Below, piece by piece: positions 27,245 to 36,031 of a stretch of 64,000 nt of DNA. The translations under genes and the position numbers were made by a program. Every line of letters starts with the position of its first letter. Position 1 is the first letter of the stretch. The stretch covers positions 1,636,001-1,700,000 of the forward strand of contig NZ_CP090949.1 of the NCBI RefSeq assembly GCF_023823125.1, given 5' to 3'. The notes beneath the pieces were generated by a model. That model did not search any database. It saw nothing but the letters and a program-made list of their open reading frames with translations, and had not been told where the DNA came from. This DNA is from Erythrobacter aurantius (GTDB taxonomy: Bacteria; Pseudomonadota; Alphaproteobacteria; Sphingomonadales; Sphingomonadaceae).

Positions 27245-27525
27245 TATCCGGCCCTCGCGATCAGGACACCCAGCAGTACCAGCGCGATCCCGTGGAGCAT
27301 CACCTGCGATTTGAACAAAGGATGGGCGAAATCGCCCTTTGCGAATTTGAGCGATCCCACGAATCCGAAAATTTGCAGTGCGACCCAGCCGATGGCGAAA
27401 CTGCGCAGGATACCGGTGTTGAGCGCAAAGCCGAGGAAGCCGATGGCGATCAGAAACAGAATGGCCGCGGCAAGCGACCATGTCTTTTGCGCTGATGACA
27501 GCGGGGGAAGTTCCTCCTGCGACAT
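27244..27525 (-). CDS. Small integral membrane protein
   Basis: A 93-residue protein with about three hydrophobic spans ([36 protein letters not shown] and [16 protein letters not shown]). Function is unknown. It sits between pdxJ and acpS with overlapping ends, so it is part of that operon. ATG 27525 is chosen because it lies right at the pdxJ stop; ATG 27540 would add five residues. Confidence 0.72.
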   Translation of the reverse strand: MSQEELPPLSSAQKTWSLAAAILFLIAIGFLGFALNTGILRSFAIGWVALQIFGFVGSLKFAKGDFAHPLFKSQVMLHGIALVLLGVLIARAG

Positions 27526-27526
27526 A

Positions 27527-28270
27527 TCAGCGCGCCTCATCCATCAATTCGCGCATCCGGCGGATCGCGGGTTCAAGTCCGGAGAAGATCGCTTCGCCGA
27601 TCAGGTAATGTCCGATATTGAGCTCCGCCAACTGCGGAATCGCGGCGATCGGCTGCACATTGTCAAAGGTCAGTCCGTGCCCAGCATGTGGCTCGATCCC
27701 GTTCTTTGCGGCTAAAGCGGCCAAGTCGGTTATGCGGCGCAATTCGCGGCTCACGCGTTCCTGATCGCCGTCAATCCATGCGTGGGCATATTCGCCGGTG
27801 TGAAATTCGACTACGGGCGCGCCAAGCCGCAGAGCGGTATCAAGCTGGCGCTCGTCCGCTTCGATGAACAGTGAAACCCGGATGCCCGCTTCGCGCAGCT
27901 GATCGACAATAGGCACAAGCTGGTTGTGAAGCCCTGCCGCGTCGAGGCCGCCTTCGGTCGTACGCTCCTCGCGCTTTTCAGGCACGATGCAGGCCGCATG
28001 CGGTTTGTGCCGGAGGGCAATGGCCAGCATTTCCTCGGTCGCTGCCATTTCCAGATTCAGCGGCAGGTCAGTCGCGGCCTGAATGCGCGCGAGATCTTCG
28101 TCACGGATATGACGCCGGTCTTCACGCAGGTGAGCGGTAATACCGTCGCCGCCAACCGCAGCAACGATCTCTGCCGCCCGCACGGGATCGGGATGGTCGC
28201 CGCCGCGCGCGTTGCGGATGGTGGCGACATGATCGATGTTGACGCCAAGGCGAAGGCGGTGGCTGCTCAT
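27527..28270 (-). CDS. pdxJ: Pyridoxine 5'-phosphate synthase
   Basis: Condenses 1-deoxyxylulose 5-phosphate with aminoacetone 3-phosphate to make pyridoxine 5'-phosphate in the DXP-dependent vitamin B6 pathway. The 247 residues show LGVNIDHVATIRNARG, ITAHLREDRRHI, CIVPEKREERTTEGGLD and GLTFDNV, all diagnostic. Its ATG overlaps the upstream serine-hydrolase stop (ATGA). Its partner pdxA is not in the window. Confidence 0.97.
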   Translation of the reverse strand: MSSHRLRLGVNIDHVATIRNARGGDHPDPVRAAEIVAAVGGDGITAHLREDRRHIRDEDLARIQAATDLPLNLEMAATEEMLAIALRHKPHAACIVPEKREERTTEGGLDAAGLHNQLVPIVDQLREAGIRVSLFIEADERQLDTALRLGAPVVEFHTGEYAHAWIDGDQERVSRELRRITDLAALAAKNGIEPHAGHGLTFDNVQPIAAIPQLAELNIGHYLIGEAIFSGLEPAIRRMRELMDEAR

Positions 28271-29385
28271 TCACCTGCTCCACATACCAGTTTGGCAACG
28301 GCTTGGGGCAGGAAGCCTTCGCCAGCCCAGATTTCGCCAAATTCGAAATCGGGATCAATCGTTGCAAAAACCATCGACCGCTTGAGTTGCGGCAAGAGGA
28401 TATTGTGCATCCGGTATTGGCCGATCTGCCCCTTGCGCTCGGCAACTATGACAGGTGAGGGGCAACCCGGTGGCTGCGTTTCGAAGACCCATTGGCCCAG
28501 CGCCATGTAACCAAGCGCGGGATCGCCCTTCCACATCTCCGCCATCGCATCGCCCCGTTCGCCATATTGGTGCATGAGGCCCCAGTTGAAGTACACGATA
28601 TCCTGCAGGGTGCCGCCAAGCGATCCGGATGCGCCGTAGCTTGGCAAGATGTCACGCTCAGGGCTGCGGATCGCATAGAAACGCTCAACATTGTCGGGCG
28701 TGATGAAGACGCGCTCAAGCGAGTTCCGGCCGTCCGGTCGCTCTCCGATGTCAGCATCGGGCGGACCGGCAAGCATGTTCTCGACCTTTTCGAAGCTCAG
28801 TTCGTCAAAGGCTGCGCCCAGCACGATGTAGTCGCAATTGTTATAGGTCCAACCGCTTGCCGGCGGCTCCGAACGCCCGTTGAGGCACCAATCGAGGCCG
28901 TAATCACCCGGCTTGTTGTAGAATGCTGGCCACCCATTCGCTTCCATCGGGGCGTCTTCGGGATTGCGCAGGCCAGAGCGGTGCTGAAGCAATTCGCGGA
29001 AAGTCGGCACTCTGCCACCACGACGGCTGATTTGCGGCACGTAGCGGGAAATCGGTGTGTCGAGGCTGATCCCCTCACGGTTCAGTTCCCCAAGCAGGCG
29101 GGCAGCAAGGATCTGTTTTGTCACCGAAGCGAACGGCCAGAGCGGCGACTCGCTGACAAATGGCACGTATCCCTCGCGTTCCAGATCGGGGCTGACATGC
29201 GCGCTGATCGCCATATTGCCCATGTCGATCGCGATCTCGCCTTTGAACCCGGCTTCGAAAGCCATCTCCTTGATTTCTTCCGATTGCAGAAGCAGGGCTT
29301 GCTGCTCCTGCGCGGCAGCAACTCCGGCGGGCAGGAAGCCGCCGAGACTGATCATGGCAAACAGGGCAGGGGCGCAGCGAAACAT
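28267..29385 (-). CDS. Exported serine hydrolase, class C beta-lactamase-like
   Basis: A 372-residue protein with a signal peptide (about 1-25). The beta-lactamase/DD-peptidase fold shows Ser87-x-x-Lys90 (SVTK) and Tyr181-x-Asn183 (YNN); the third motif is not obvious, which is common for esterase-like members. It acts in the periplasm on an unknown ester, amide or peptide. It begins one base after the pyrE stop and overlaps pdxJ, so pyrE, this gene, pdxJ and acpS read as one operon. It is probably not a resistance gene, since it is embedded in a housekeeping operon. Confidence 0.85.
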   Translation of the reverse strand: MFRCAPALFAMISLGGFLPAGVAAAQEQQALLLQSEEIKEMAFEAGFKGEIAIDMGNMAISAHVSPDLEREGYVPFVSESPLWPFASVTKQILAARLLGELNREGISLDTPISRYVPQISRRGGRVPTFRELLQHRSGLRNPEDAPMEANGWPAFYNKPGDYGLDWCLNGRSEPPASGWTYNNCDYIVLGAAFDELSFEKVENMLAGPPDADIGERPDGRNSLERVFITPDNVERFYAIRSPERDILPSYGASGSLGGTLQDIVYFNWGLMHQYGERGDAMAEMWKGDPALGYMALGQWVFETQPPGCPSPVIVAERKGQIGQYRMHNILLPQLKRSMVFATIDPDFEFGEIWAGEGFLPQAVAKLVCGAGE

Positions 29386-29386
29386 C

Positions 29387-29992
29387 TCAGGCCTTTCGAC
29401 TTCCTGGTTTTGTAACAGCTACGCTCGCAAGTGCTTCGGGGATTTCATCTTCGGCATAGGTCGGGAAATCAAAAGCGGCGAGCGGGTAGAAAGGAACCCC
29501 GAGGTCGACCGAGCCCATAGAACGGTCGATCAGCGCGCATTCGGCGATCACCTCGCCGCCTTCCCTTGCAACGGCGGCAATTGCCTCGCGGCTGGAAAGT
29601 CCGGTTGTGACGACATCCTCGACCATGAGCACCTTTGCGCCCGGCTCTAGTGCAAAACCGCGCCGCAAATGGAACACGCCTTCGGGGCGTTCCAGAAATA
29701 GCGCATCCTTGCCAAGGACGCGGGCAACTTCGTGGCCGATGATGATCCCGCCCATGGCCGGGGAAACCACCAAATCCACTGCCGCAACGACTTCGGCGGG
29801 CATCGCTTTGACGACAGCTTGCGCCAGACGGCCGGCACGCGCCGGGTTCATCAGGACACGGGCGCATTGCAGGTAGTGTCCGCTGTGGCGCCCCGAAGAC
29901 AGCTTGAAATGCCCCTCCAACAAGGCGCCGGATGCTCGGAATTCATCCATCACGGCTTCAACTGTGTCGGGGATATCTTGTTTCAAGGTCAT
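29387..29992 (-). CDS. pyrE: Orotate phosphoribosyltransferase
   Basis: Makes orotidine 5'-phosphate from orotate and PRPP in pyrimidine synthesis. The 201 residues contain the PRPP loop VLMVEDVVTTGLSSREA and the FKLSSGRHSGHYLQC substrate region. It starts at ATG 29992 and heads the minus-strand operon. Upstream lie a possible 19-codon leader ORF and a long inverted repeat (listed separately), which may attenuate or couple its expression. A second pyrimidine gene, pyrC, is at 47.3 kb. Confidence 0.95.
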   Translation of the reverse strand: MTLKQDIPDTVEAVMDEFRASGALLEGHFKLSSGRHSGHYLQCARVLMNPARAGRLAQAVVKAMPAEVVAAVDLVVSPAMGGIIIGHEVARVLGKDALFLERPEGVFHLRRGFALEPGAKVLMVEDVVTTGLSSREAIAAVAREGGEVIAECALIDRSMGSVDLGVPFYPLAAFDFPTYAEDEIPEALASVAVTKPGSRKA

Positions 29993-30011
29993 GTGTTGTC
30001 TGTCCGGTAAC

Positions 30012-30071
30012 TCAGGGAGAAAAAGGGGCTGGAAACGCAGGTGCTTGCGCGAGCGTCATGCAGCCTTGCAT
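30012..30071 (-). CDS. Possible pyrE leader peptide (19 codons)
   Basis: ATG 30071 is preceded at six bases by AGGGAG, among the best Shine-Dalgarno matches nearby, and opens a 19-codon frame ending in TGA at 30012-30014, 19 bases before the pyrE start. The peptide is MQGCMTLAQAPAFPAPFSP. Its own Shine-Dalgarno is complementary to the end of the ORF, so translation and RNA folding would interact. No homologue is known to me. Confidence 0.35.
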   Translation of the reverse strand: MQGCMTLAQAPAFPAPFSP

Positions 30072-30083
30072 AATTTTCTCCCT
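30014..30083. promoter_or_regulatory. Long inverted repeat in the pyrE leader
   Basis: AGGGAGAAAA (30014-30023) and TTTTCTCCCT (30074-30083) are perfect 10-base complements 50 bases apart, with a smaller ATGCA/TGCAT hairpin inside. On the minus strand the structure spans the leader ORF and has a T-run beside it, as expected for an attenuator or a Shine-Dalgarno-masking stem. It lies about 140 bases from coxB in the other direction. Confidence 0.5.
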
Positions 30084-30221
30084 AGAAGCGCTTGAGGCAC
30101 TGGGCAAGCGCGGCTAAGGGGGCGTTGAATTCGGCAGAAATGTCGGAAGTCGCCGGGCCCAAAGGCTGTGCAAATGACCTCGAAGTCCGGCATGGGATAA
30201 AAACACGATAAGCGATTAGGC

Positions 30222-31202
30222 ATGATTATGGGTCAGGCTTTTGCCCGCATGAAATTTGGATTTCTCGCGCTGATGGCGGCTGTGTTCGTTCTTGCGACAC
30301 CGCAGGTTTCCTTGGCGCAGGAAGTGGATGCAGCTGCAGATGATGCTGCGGCAGCTACCGTGGAGGGCGCTGTTGATGCTGCTGTCTACACGCCGATGGC
30401 GCCGACTGATGGCAAGGGTATGCCCGTCGACCGCGGCCTGACCTTCCAGGATCAGTACACGGCTGATGGTGCCTACGCGCTGTGGATGCATGACTGGATC
30501 CTGCTCCCGGTGATCACCGCGATCAGCCTGTTTGTTCTCGCTTTGCTGCTGTGGGTGATCGTGCGCTACAATCGCCGTGCCAACCCGATCCCGTCCAAGA
30601 ACACCCATAACACCGCTATCGAAGTGATCTGGACCGTGATTCCGGCCCTGATCCTCGTCGTCATTGCGGTGCCTTCGATCACGCTGCTTGCGCGTCAATT
30701 CGAAACGCCGCCCGCCGACGCGATCACGATCAAGGCCGTGGGTTATCAGTGGTATTGGGGTTATGAATATCCCGATCATGACATCGAGCTCGTGTCGAAC
30801 ATGCTCGACGAAAACGAAGCGCTGACCAGCGGTGAGCCTCACCAGTTGGCAGTCGACAACCGCATGGTTGTGCCGGTTGGTGTGCCACTGCGCATCCAGA
30901 CCACCGCTGCCGATGTGATCCATGCTTTCGCCGTGCCGTCGCTGTGGTTCAAGCAGGATGCGGTTCCCGGCCGTCTGAACGAACGCATGCTCGTGATTGA
31001 CGAGCCGGGCGTTTACTACGGTCAGTGTTCCGAGCTGTGCGGAGCCCTGCATGGCTACATGCCGATCGCAGTCGAAGCTGTGCCGATGGAAGACTTTGAA
31101 AAGTGGGTCGCTTCCAAGGGTGGCACCATGCCGGGCGCCGAAGCGGTTGCTGAAGCTGCTCCCGCGACCGAAGGCGAGGCGGAAGCTGCCCCGGCAGCCT
31201 AA
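30222..31202 (+). CDS. coxB: Cytochrome c oxidase subunit II
   Basis: Carries the CuA centre that takes electrons from cytochrome c in the aa3-type oxidase. The 326 residues have a signal-like N-terminus, two membrane spans (about 92-115 and 135-155), the aromatic YQWYWGYEYP patch, and the CuA ligands His234, Cys269, Glu271, Cys273, His277 and Met280. A C-terminal Ala/Glu-rich tail follows (about 300-326). It is first in the cox operon. ATG 30222 is listed; 30228 and 30249 are alternatives and no start has a strong ribosome site. Confidence 0.95.
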   Translation: MIMGQAFARMKFGFLALMAAVFVLATPQVSLAQEVDAAADDAAAATVEGAVDAAVYTPMAPTDGKGMPVDRGLTFQDQYTADGAYALWMHDWILLPVITAISLFVLALLLWVIVRYNRRANPIPSKNTHNTAIEVIWTVIPALILVVIAVPSITLLARQFETPPADAITIKAVGYQWYWGYEYPDHDIELVSNMLDENEALTSGEPHQLAVDNRMVVPVGVPLRIQTTAADVIHAFAVPSLWFKQDAVPGRLNERMLVIDEPGVYYGQCSELCGALHGYMPIAVEAVPMEDFEKWVASKGGTMPGAEAVAEAAPATEGEAEAAPAA

Positions 31203-31256
31203 GCCTGACCAAGCAACAAGTTTTACGAATTAGAACGAACTGAAGAGACGCAAACG

Positions 31257-32966
31257 ATGGCAACCACCGCTGACAGTTTCGCACCGGCCGCAGGACATGG
31301 TGGCGATCATGGTCATGATCACGCGGACCACAAGCCGGGCTTCTTCGCCCGCTGGTTCATGTCGACTAACCACAAGGATATCGGCACGCTTTACCTGATC
31401 TTCGCGATCATCGCGGGGATCGTCGGTGGTGCCATTTCGGGCATCATGCGGTTTGAGCTGGCCGAGCCGGGCATCCAGTATCTGCACTGGTTTGCGAATT
31501 CCTCGCCTGAGGATATCGCGGCGGCGGGCCACATGTGGAACGTTTTCATCACCGCTCACGGCCTGATCATGGTGTTCTTCATGGTCATGCCCGCGATGAT
31601 CGGCGGCTTCGGCAACTGGTTTGTTCCGTTGATGATCGGCGCGCCTGACATGGCGTTCCCGCGCATGAACAACATCTCCTTCTGGTTGACCGTTGTCGGC
31701 TTCCTGAGCCTGTTGTTCTCGATGTTCGTTCCGGGTGGCAGCGGTCTTGGTGCCGGTGTGGGCTGGACGGTCTATGCGCCGCTTTCGACCACCGGTTCGG
31801 TTGGCCCGGCTGTCGACTTTGCGATCTTCTCGCTCCACCTCGCAGGTGCGGGCTCGATCCTGGGTGCGACCAACTTCATCACCACCATCTTCAATATGCG
31901 TGCGCCGGGCATGACCCTGCACAAGATGCCGCTGTTCGTTTGGTCGGTGCTGGTTACGGCATTCCTGCTGCTCCTGGCGCTGCCGGTGCTGGCTGCGGCC
32001 ATCACCATGCTGCTGACCGATCGCAACTTCGGCACGACCTTCTTCAATCCTGCCGGTGGTGGTGATCCGGTGCTCTATCAGCACCTGTTCTGGTTCTTTG
32101 GTCATCCCGAAGTGTACATCATGATCCTGCCGGGCTTCGGCATGATCTCGCAGATCGTGGCTACCTTCAGCCGCAAGCCGGTATTCGGCTACCTCGGCAT
32201 GGCATACGCCATGGTCGCGATCGGCGTCGTCGGCTTCATCGTGTGGGCGCACCACATGTACACCGTCGGCCTCGACGTGAATACGAAGATGTACTTCACC
32301 GCGGCCACCATGGTCATCGCGGTTCCGACCGGGGTGAAGATCTTCAGCTGGATCGCGACGATGTGGGGCGGCAGCCTCGAATTCAAGTCGCCGATGGTCT
32401 GGGCGCTGGGCTTCATTTTCCTGTTCACCGTTGGCGGTGTGACGGGCGTGGTGCTGGCCAACGGCGGTATCGACGACAACCTGCACGACACCTACTACGT
32501 GGTGGCGCACTTCCACTACGTGCTGTCGATGGGTGCCGTGTTCTCGATGTTCGCCGGCTTCTACTACTGGTTCCCGAAGATGAGCGGCCGGATGCATTCC
32601 GAACTGCTGTCGCACATCCACTTCTGGACCTTCTTCGTTGGCGTGAACGTTATCTTCTTCCCGCAGCACTTCCTCGGGATGCAGGGCATGCCGCGTCGTT
32701 ACCCCGACTATCCGGAAGCATTCGCCTACTGGAACGAGATCAGCTCGATCGGCTATGTGATCATGGCGGGCTCGATGGTGCTGTTCTTCGCCAACCTCGC
32801 CTACGCCTTCCTGGCCGGCAAGAAGGCTGAAGCCAACCCGTGGGGTGAAGGTGCGACCACGCTTGAGTGGACTCTCTCGAGCCCGCCGCCGTTCCACCAG
32901 TTCGAAACCCTTCCGGTGATCGAGGACCACCACGATTACCACGATCACCGTCCGGCAACCGCCTGA
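31257..32966 (+). CDS. coxA: Cytochrome c oxidase subunit I
   Basis: Catalytic haem a/a3-CuB subunit, 569 residues with about 12 membrane spans. Diagnostic segments are [36 protein letters not shown] (His-Tyr CuB region), [12 protein letters not shown] and HFHYVLSMG with the haem ligands. A His/Asp-rich N-terminus (about 11-22) is typical of alphaproteobacteria. It follows coxB after 54 bases; a 6-bp hairpin at 32980-32996 after the stop may partly terminate transcription before ctaB. Confidence 0.97.
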   Translation: MATTADSFAPAAGHGGDHGHDHADHKPGFFARWFMSTNHKDIGTLYLIFAIIAGIVGGAISGIMRFELAEPGIQYLHWFANSSPEDIAAAGHMWNVFITAHGLIMVFFMVMPAMIGGFGNWFVPLMIGAPDMAFPRMNNISFWLTVVGFLSLLFSMFVPGGSGLGAGVGWTVYAPLSTTGSVGPAVDFAIFSLHLAGAGSILGATNFITTIFNMRAPGMTLHKMPLFVWSVLVTAFLLLLALPVLAAAITMLLTDRNFGTTFFNPAGGGDPVLYQHLFWFFGHPEVYIMILPGFGMISQIVATFSRKPVFGYLGMAYAMVAIGVVGFIVWAHHMYTVGLDVNTKMYFTAATMVIAVPTGVKIFSWIATMWGGSLEFKSPMVWALGFIFLFTVGGVTGVVLANGGIDDNLHDTYYVVAHFHYVLSMGAVFSMFAGFYYWFPKMSGRMHSELLSHIHFWTFFVGVNVIFFPQHFLGMQGMPRRYPDYPEAFAYWNEISSIGYVIMAGSMVLFFANLAYAFLAGKKAEANPWGEGATTLEWTLSSPPPFHQFETLPVIEDHHDYHDHRPATA

Positions 32967-33077
32967 CGCGATCCGGCTGCCCGGCATAGCGCCGGGTTGG
33001 CAAACTAAAGGAAAACGGGGAGGGCGCGTCGTTGAGGCGCGCTCTTCCTGAATAGACTGACGAAGCAGACTGCCGCA

Positions 33078-34013
33078 ATGAACACCGCAACCACATCGAC
33101 GATGCTGCCGACGGAATGGCGCGATTTCTTCGCGCTGACGAAGCCGCGCGTCATGACACTGGTGGTGTTCACGGCGATCTGCGGCCTGCTCGCAGCTCCG
33201 GGCACGATTCACCCCGTCCTCGGATTTACGGCCATTCTCGCCATCGCCATGGGCGCAGGCGGTTCGGCTGTGCTGAACCAGTGGTGGGAAGCCGACCTGG
33301 ATGCGGGGATGAAGCGTACTGCCAACCGCCCTCTGCCGGGTGGCCGTATGCGGCGCGATGACGCGCGTGATTTCGGCGTGTTCCTGTCTGCAGTTTCTGT
33401 CGCGCTCATGGGCGTCGCAATCGGCTGGCTCGCTGCGGCGTTGCTGCTTGGTGCGATCATCTATTACGCGGTCATCTACACCATCTGGCTGAAGCCGCGC
33501 ACCCCGCAGAACATCGTGATCGGTGGCGGGGCTGGCGCGTTCCCGCCGATGATCGGCTGGATCGCTGTTACCGGCGAAGTCACCGCCATGCCGGTGCTGC
33601 TGTTCGCCATCATCTTCATGTGGACCCCGCCGCATTTCTGGGCGCTCGCGCTGTTCGTGCAGTCCGATTATGCCAAGGTCGGCATCCCGATGATGCCGGT
33701 TGTTGCGGGTGAGCGTTCGACCCGTCGCCAGATTCTTGCCTACACGGTCCTGCTTGCGCCGGTGACGCTGGCCCCGTGGCTGATTGGTGGGACGAGCTGG
33801 GTTTACGGCTCCGTCGCCGTCGTGCTTTCCATCCTGTTCTTCGCGCTGGCAGTGCCAGTCGGCACAAGGACGCGGAGCGAGGTCGATTCGATGACCCCGG
33901 AAAAGACCCTGTTCAAATTCAGCATCTACTACCTCTTCGTCCTGTTTGCCGCTCTGGTGGCTGATCGGATGCTCGCAGCCAACGGGCTGATCGGGCCGGG
34001 AATCTTCGGATGA
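33078..34013 (+). CDS. ctaB: Protoheme IX farnesyltransferase
   Basis: Membrane prenyltransferase that makes haem O from protohaem IX, the first step to haem A for the oxidase. The 311 residues have about nine spans and the UbiA-family motif [21 protein letters not shown] in outline (Asp-x-x-x-Asp type) plus [17 protein letters not shown]. It sits in the cox operon and its stop overlaps the next small gene (ATGA). Haem A synthase (ctaA) is not in the window. Confidence 0.96.
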   Translation: MNTATTSTMLPTEWRDFFALTKPRVMTLVVFTAICGLLAAPGTIHPVLGFTAILAIAMGAGGSAVLNQWWEADLDAGMKRTANRPLPGGRMRRDDARDFGVFLSAVSVALMGVAIGWLAAALLLGAIIYYAVIYTIWLKPRTPQNIVIGGGAGAFPPMIGWIAVTGEVTAMPVLLFAIIFMWTPPHFWALALFVQSDYAKVGIPMMPVVAGERSTRRQILAYTVLLAPVTLAPWLIGGTSWVYGSVAVVLSILFFALAVPVGTRTRSEVDSMTPEKTLFKFSIYYLFVLFAALVADRMLAANGLIGPGIFG

Positions 34014-34135
34014 CGCCTGAAGAAGAAGCCGAATTCAAGCGCCGCCAGAAGAGCCGCAACCTTGTTGTGGGCGGAACGCTGCTGTTTTTCGCCGTGCTGT
34101 TCTACGCCATCACCATGGTACGGATGGGCGACTGA
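34010..34135 (+). CDS. Small CoxF-like membrane protein, 41 aa
   Basis: A 41-residue ORF begins at ATG 34010, overlapping the ctaB stop, and ends at 34135, two bases before ctaG. It has a charged N-terminus ([17 protein letters not shown]) and one membrane span (about 18-37). Short genes of this type and position, between ctaB and ctaG, recur in alphaproteobacterial cox operons and are sometimes named CoxF. A role in oxidase assembly is likely from context only. Confidence 0.75.
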   Translation: MTPEEEAEFKRRQKSRNLVVGGTLLFFAVLFYAITMVRMGD

Positions 34136-34137
34136 TC

Positions 34138-34734
34138 ATGGCGAGCCTTCCTCTTGATGGCGACCAGAGCCGCAAGAATGTGCGAACCGGGTCACTCGCC
34201 TTTCTCGGCGCAGTAGCCATGCTCGGCCTCGGCTATGCGTCGGTGCCGTTGTATGACCTGTTCTGCCGCGTCACCGGCTTTGGTGGGACGACGCAGGTGG
34301 CGAGCGAAGCCGATGCCAATGCGGCAGCGGCCGTGGGCACCATGCGGGAAATCTCGATCCGCTTCGACGCATCGACCGCGCGCGATGTTCCGTGGGATTT
34401 CCGCCCGGCCCGATCGACCGACACTGTTCGCATCGGCCAGCGCGACATCGCGACCTATGTCGCCAAGAACAATTCGGCTGTGCCTATCACCGGTACCGCG
34501 ACCTTTAACGTGGAGCCCGCGCAGGCCGGCATCTATTTCAACAAGATCCAGTGCTTCTGCTTTACCGAGCAGACGCTCGAACCCGGGCAGGAAGTCAACA
34601 TGCCCGTGCTCTATTTCGTCGATCCTGCCATCCTTGACGATGAAGTGATCGGCGATATCGAGCAAATCACATTGAGTTACACTTTTCACCGCGCGAAAGA
34701 GCCCGTATCGAGTGCTCTGGACCGCACGCAATAA
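34138..34734 (+). CDS. ctaG: Cytochrome c oxidase assembly protein CtaG/Cox11
   Basis: Copper chaperone that inserts CuB into subunit I. The 198 residues have one N-terminal span (about 18-38), a Cys43 just after it (LFCRVTGFGG), and the copper-binding Cys139-Phe-Cys141 pair in IQCFCFTEQTLEPG, then the conserved MPVLYFVDP. The bulk lies in the periplasm. It is placed between the 41-residue gene and coxC. Confidence 0.96.
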   Translation: MASLPLDGDQSRKNVRTGSLAFLGAVAMLGLGYASVPLYDLFCRVTGFGGTTQVASEADANAAAAVGTMREISIRFDASTARDVPWDFRPARSTDTVRIGQRDIATYVAKNNSAVPITGTATFNVEPAQAGIYFNKIQCFCFTEQTLEPGQEVNMPVLYFVDPAILDDEVIGDIEQITLSYTFHRAKEPVSSALDRTQ

Positions 34735-34766
34735 GACGCAATTCTCCTAGGGACGGGAAGGCAATC

Positions 34767-35651
34767 ATGGCTGGAAACGTAAACCACGACTATCACATTC
34801 TGGACCCGGATCCGTGGCCGCTGATCGGTGCGTTTGCCGCGCTGACATTCACGAGCGGCATGGTGCTGAGCTTCTACCCTGACCTGTTCGGCGCGGCTGC
34901 CAATGTCGTGATCTGGGCCGGTCTGGCAGGTCTGCTGGCAACCTTCTTTTTCTGGTTCCGCAATGTCGTGATCGAAGCCCAGCGCGGTGATCACACTCCG
35001 GTGGTGCAGCTTCACATGCGCTACGGCATGATTCTGTTCATCGCTTCGGAAGTCATGTTCTTCGTGGGCTGGTTCTGGAGCTTCTTCGACTTCGCGCTGT
35101 TCCCCGATCCTTTGGTGGTAACCGCTGCGGGCACCGCCGAACAGGCGACCAACAACCTGTTCCTGAGCGAAGGCAAGCTTGGCCTCGGCACTCTCGTGCC
35201 CGAAGGCATGGAAGTGCTCGACCCGTTCAGCCTGCCGCTGCTCAACACGCTGATCCTGCTGTGTTCGGGTACCACGGTGACCTGGGCGCACCACGCACTG
35301 ATCCACGGCGACCGCGAAGGTCTGAAGCAGGGGCTCTGGGCTACCGTTGCGCTCGGAGTGCTGTTCAGCTGCATTCAGGCCTACGAATACAGTGTCGCGC
35401 CGTTCCTTTTCGGCCAGAACACCTACAGCTCGGCCTTCTACATGGCGACCGGGTTCCACGGGTTCCACGTTCTGATCGGTACGATCTTCCTGTGCGTGTG
35501 CCTCTACCGGGCCTACATTGGCCACTTCACCCCGCGTCAGCACTTCGGGTTCGAAGCTGCCGCGTGGTACTGGCACTTCGTTGACGTGGTTTGGCTGTTT
35601 CTCTTCATCGCCGTTTACATCTGGGGCGGTGCGGGAGCCGAAGTCCACTGA
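34767..35651 (+). CDS. coxC: Cytochrome c oxidase subunit III
   Basis: Third core subunit of the aa3 oxidase, 294 residues with about seven membrane spans. Landmarks are YHILDPDPWPL, MRYGMILFIASEVMFFVGWF, the ATGFHGFHV region and WYWHFVDVVWLFLF. Its stop overlaps the start of the DUF983 gene (TGATG), and a strong hairpin with a T-run lies 28 bases after the stop, inside that gene. Confidence 0.97.
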   Translation: MAGNVNHDYHILDPDPWPLIGAFAALTFTSGMVLSFYPDLFGAAANVVIWAGLAGLLATFFFWFRNVVIEAQRGDHTPVVQLHMRYGMILFIASEVMFFVGWFWSFFDFALFPDPLVVTAAGTAEQATNNLFLSEGKLGLGTLVPEGMEVLDPFSLPLLNTLILLCSGTTVTWAHHALIHGDREGLKQGLWATVALGVLFSCIQAYEYSVAPFLFGQNTYSSAFYMATGFHGFHVLIGTIFLCVCLYRAYIGHFTPRQHFGFEAAAWYWHFVDVVWLFLFIAVYIWGGAGAEVH

Positions 35652-36031
35652 TGGAACCGGGCGAAAGCCCTGAGACACGAAAAGGGCAGTCCGGCATCGT
35701 CCGGGCTGCCCTTTTGGGTTTATGCCCCCGCTGCGGCGAGCCCACCTTGTTTGAAGCACCCGCGCGCGTTGCGCTGGAATGCTCCGGATGCCGGCTTGAT
35801 CTTGGCGCGTTGGAGCGCGGCGGGCGGTTTGCCGGAATGCTGACGGTGATCCTCGCAATCGTACTGATGATGATCGCCGTCGGGATAGAGGCGGCGTTTC
35901 GGCCACCCCTTTGGCTTCAGGCCGCATTCTGGGCACCGGTGACAGTGGGCGGGGTGATCTTTGCCCTCCGTCTCTATAAGCACCTGCTGCTCTATGCGGC
36001 GTATGAACGGCAGAAGGAGCCTTCCGAATGA
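35651..36031 (+). CDS. DUF983 zinc-ribbon membrane protein
   Basis: A 126-residue protein with two CxxC pairs (Cys25/28 and Cys44/47) forming a zinc ribbon, then two membrane spans (about 60-80 and 90-112). DUF983 genes regularly follow coxC in alphaproteobacteria, so an assembly role is inferred. The start at ATG 35651 overlaps coxC; its first 22 codons contain a terminator-like hairpin. Its stop overlaps SURF1 (ATGA). Confidence 0.87.
   Translation: MEPGESPETRKGQSGIVRAALLGLCPRCGEPTLFEAPARVALECSGCRLDLGALERGGRFAGMLTVILAIVLMMIAVGIEAAFRPPLWLQAAFWAPVTVGGVIFALRLYKHLLLYAAYERQKEPSE
35680..35715 (+). terminator. Terminator-like hairpin inside the start of the DUF983 gene
   Basis: AAAAGGGCAG (35680-35689) and CTGCCCTTTT (35706-35715) pair perfectly over 10 bp, with a CCGG...CCGG inner stem, ending in four T residues. 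It resembles an intrinsic terminator for coxC, yet it lies within the coding sequence of the next gene, so it may act as a partial terminator setting the ratio of oxidase subunits to assembly factors. Confidence 0.6.

Noticed and set aside
28267..29385. Antibiotic-resistance beta-lactamase
   Set aside because: The SVTK and YNN motifs are shared with many esterases and DD-peptidases; its place inside the pyrE-pdxJ operon argues for a housekeeping hydrolase.
31230..33635. 801-codon open frame antisense to coxA and ctaB
   Set aside because: Composition is Arg/His/Glu-rich, it spans two real genes on the other strand, and no domain is recognisable.
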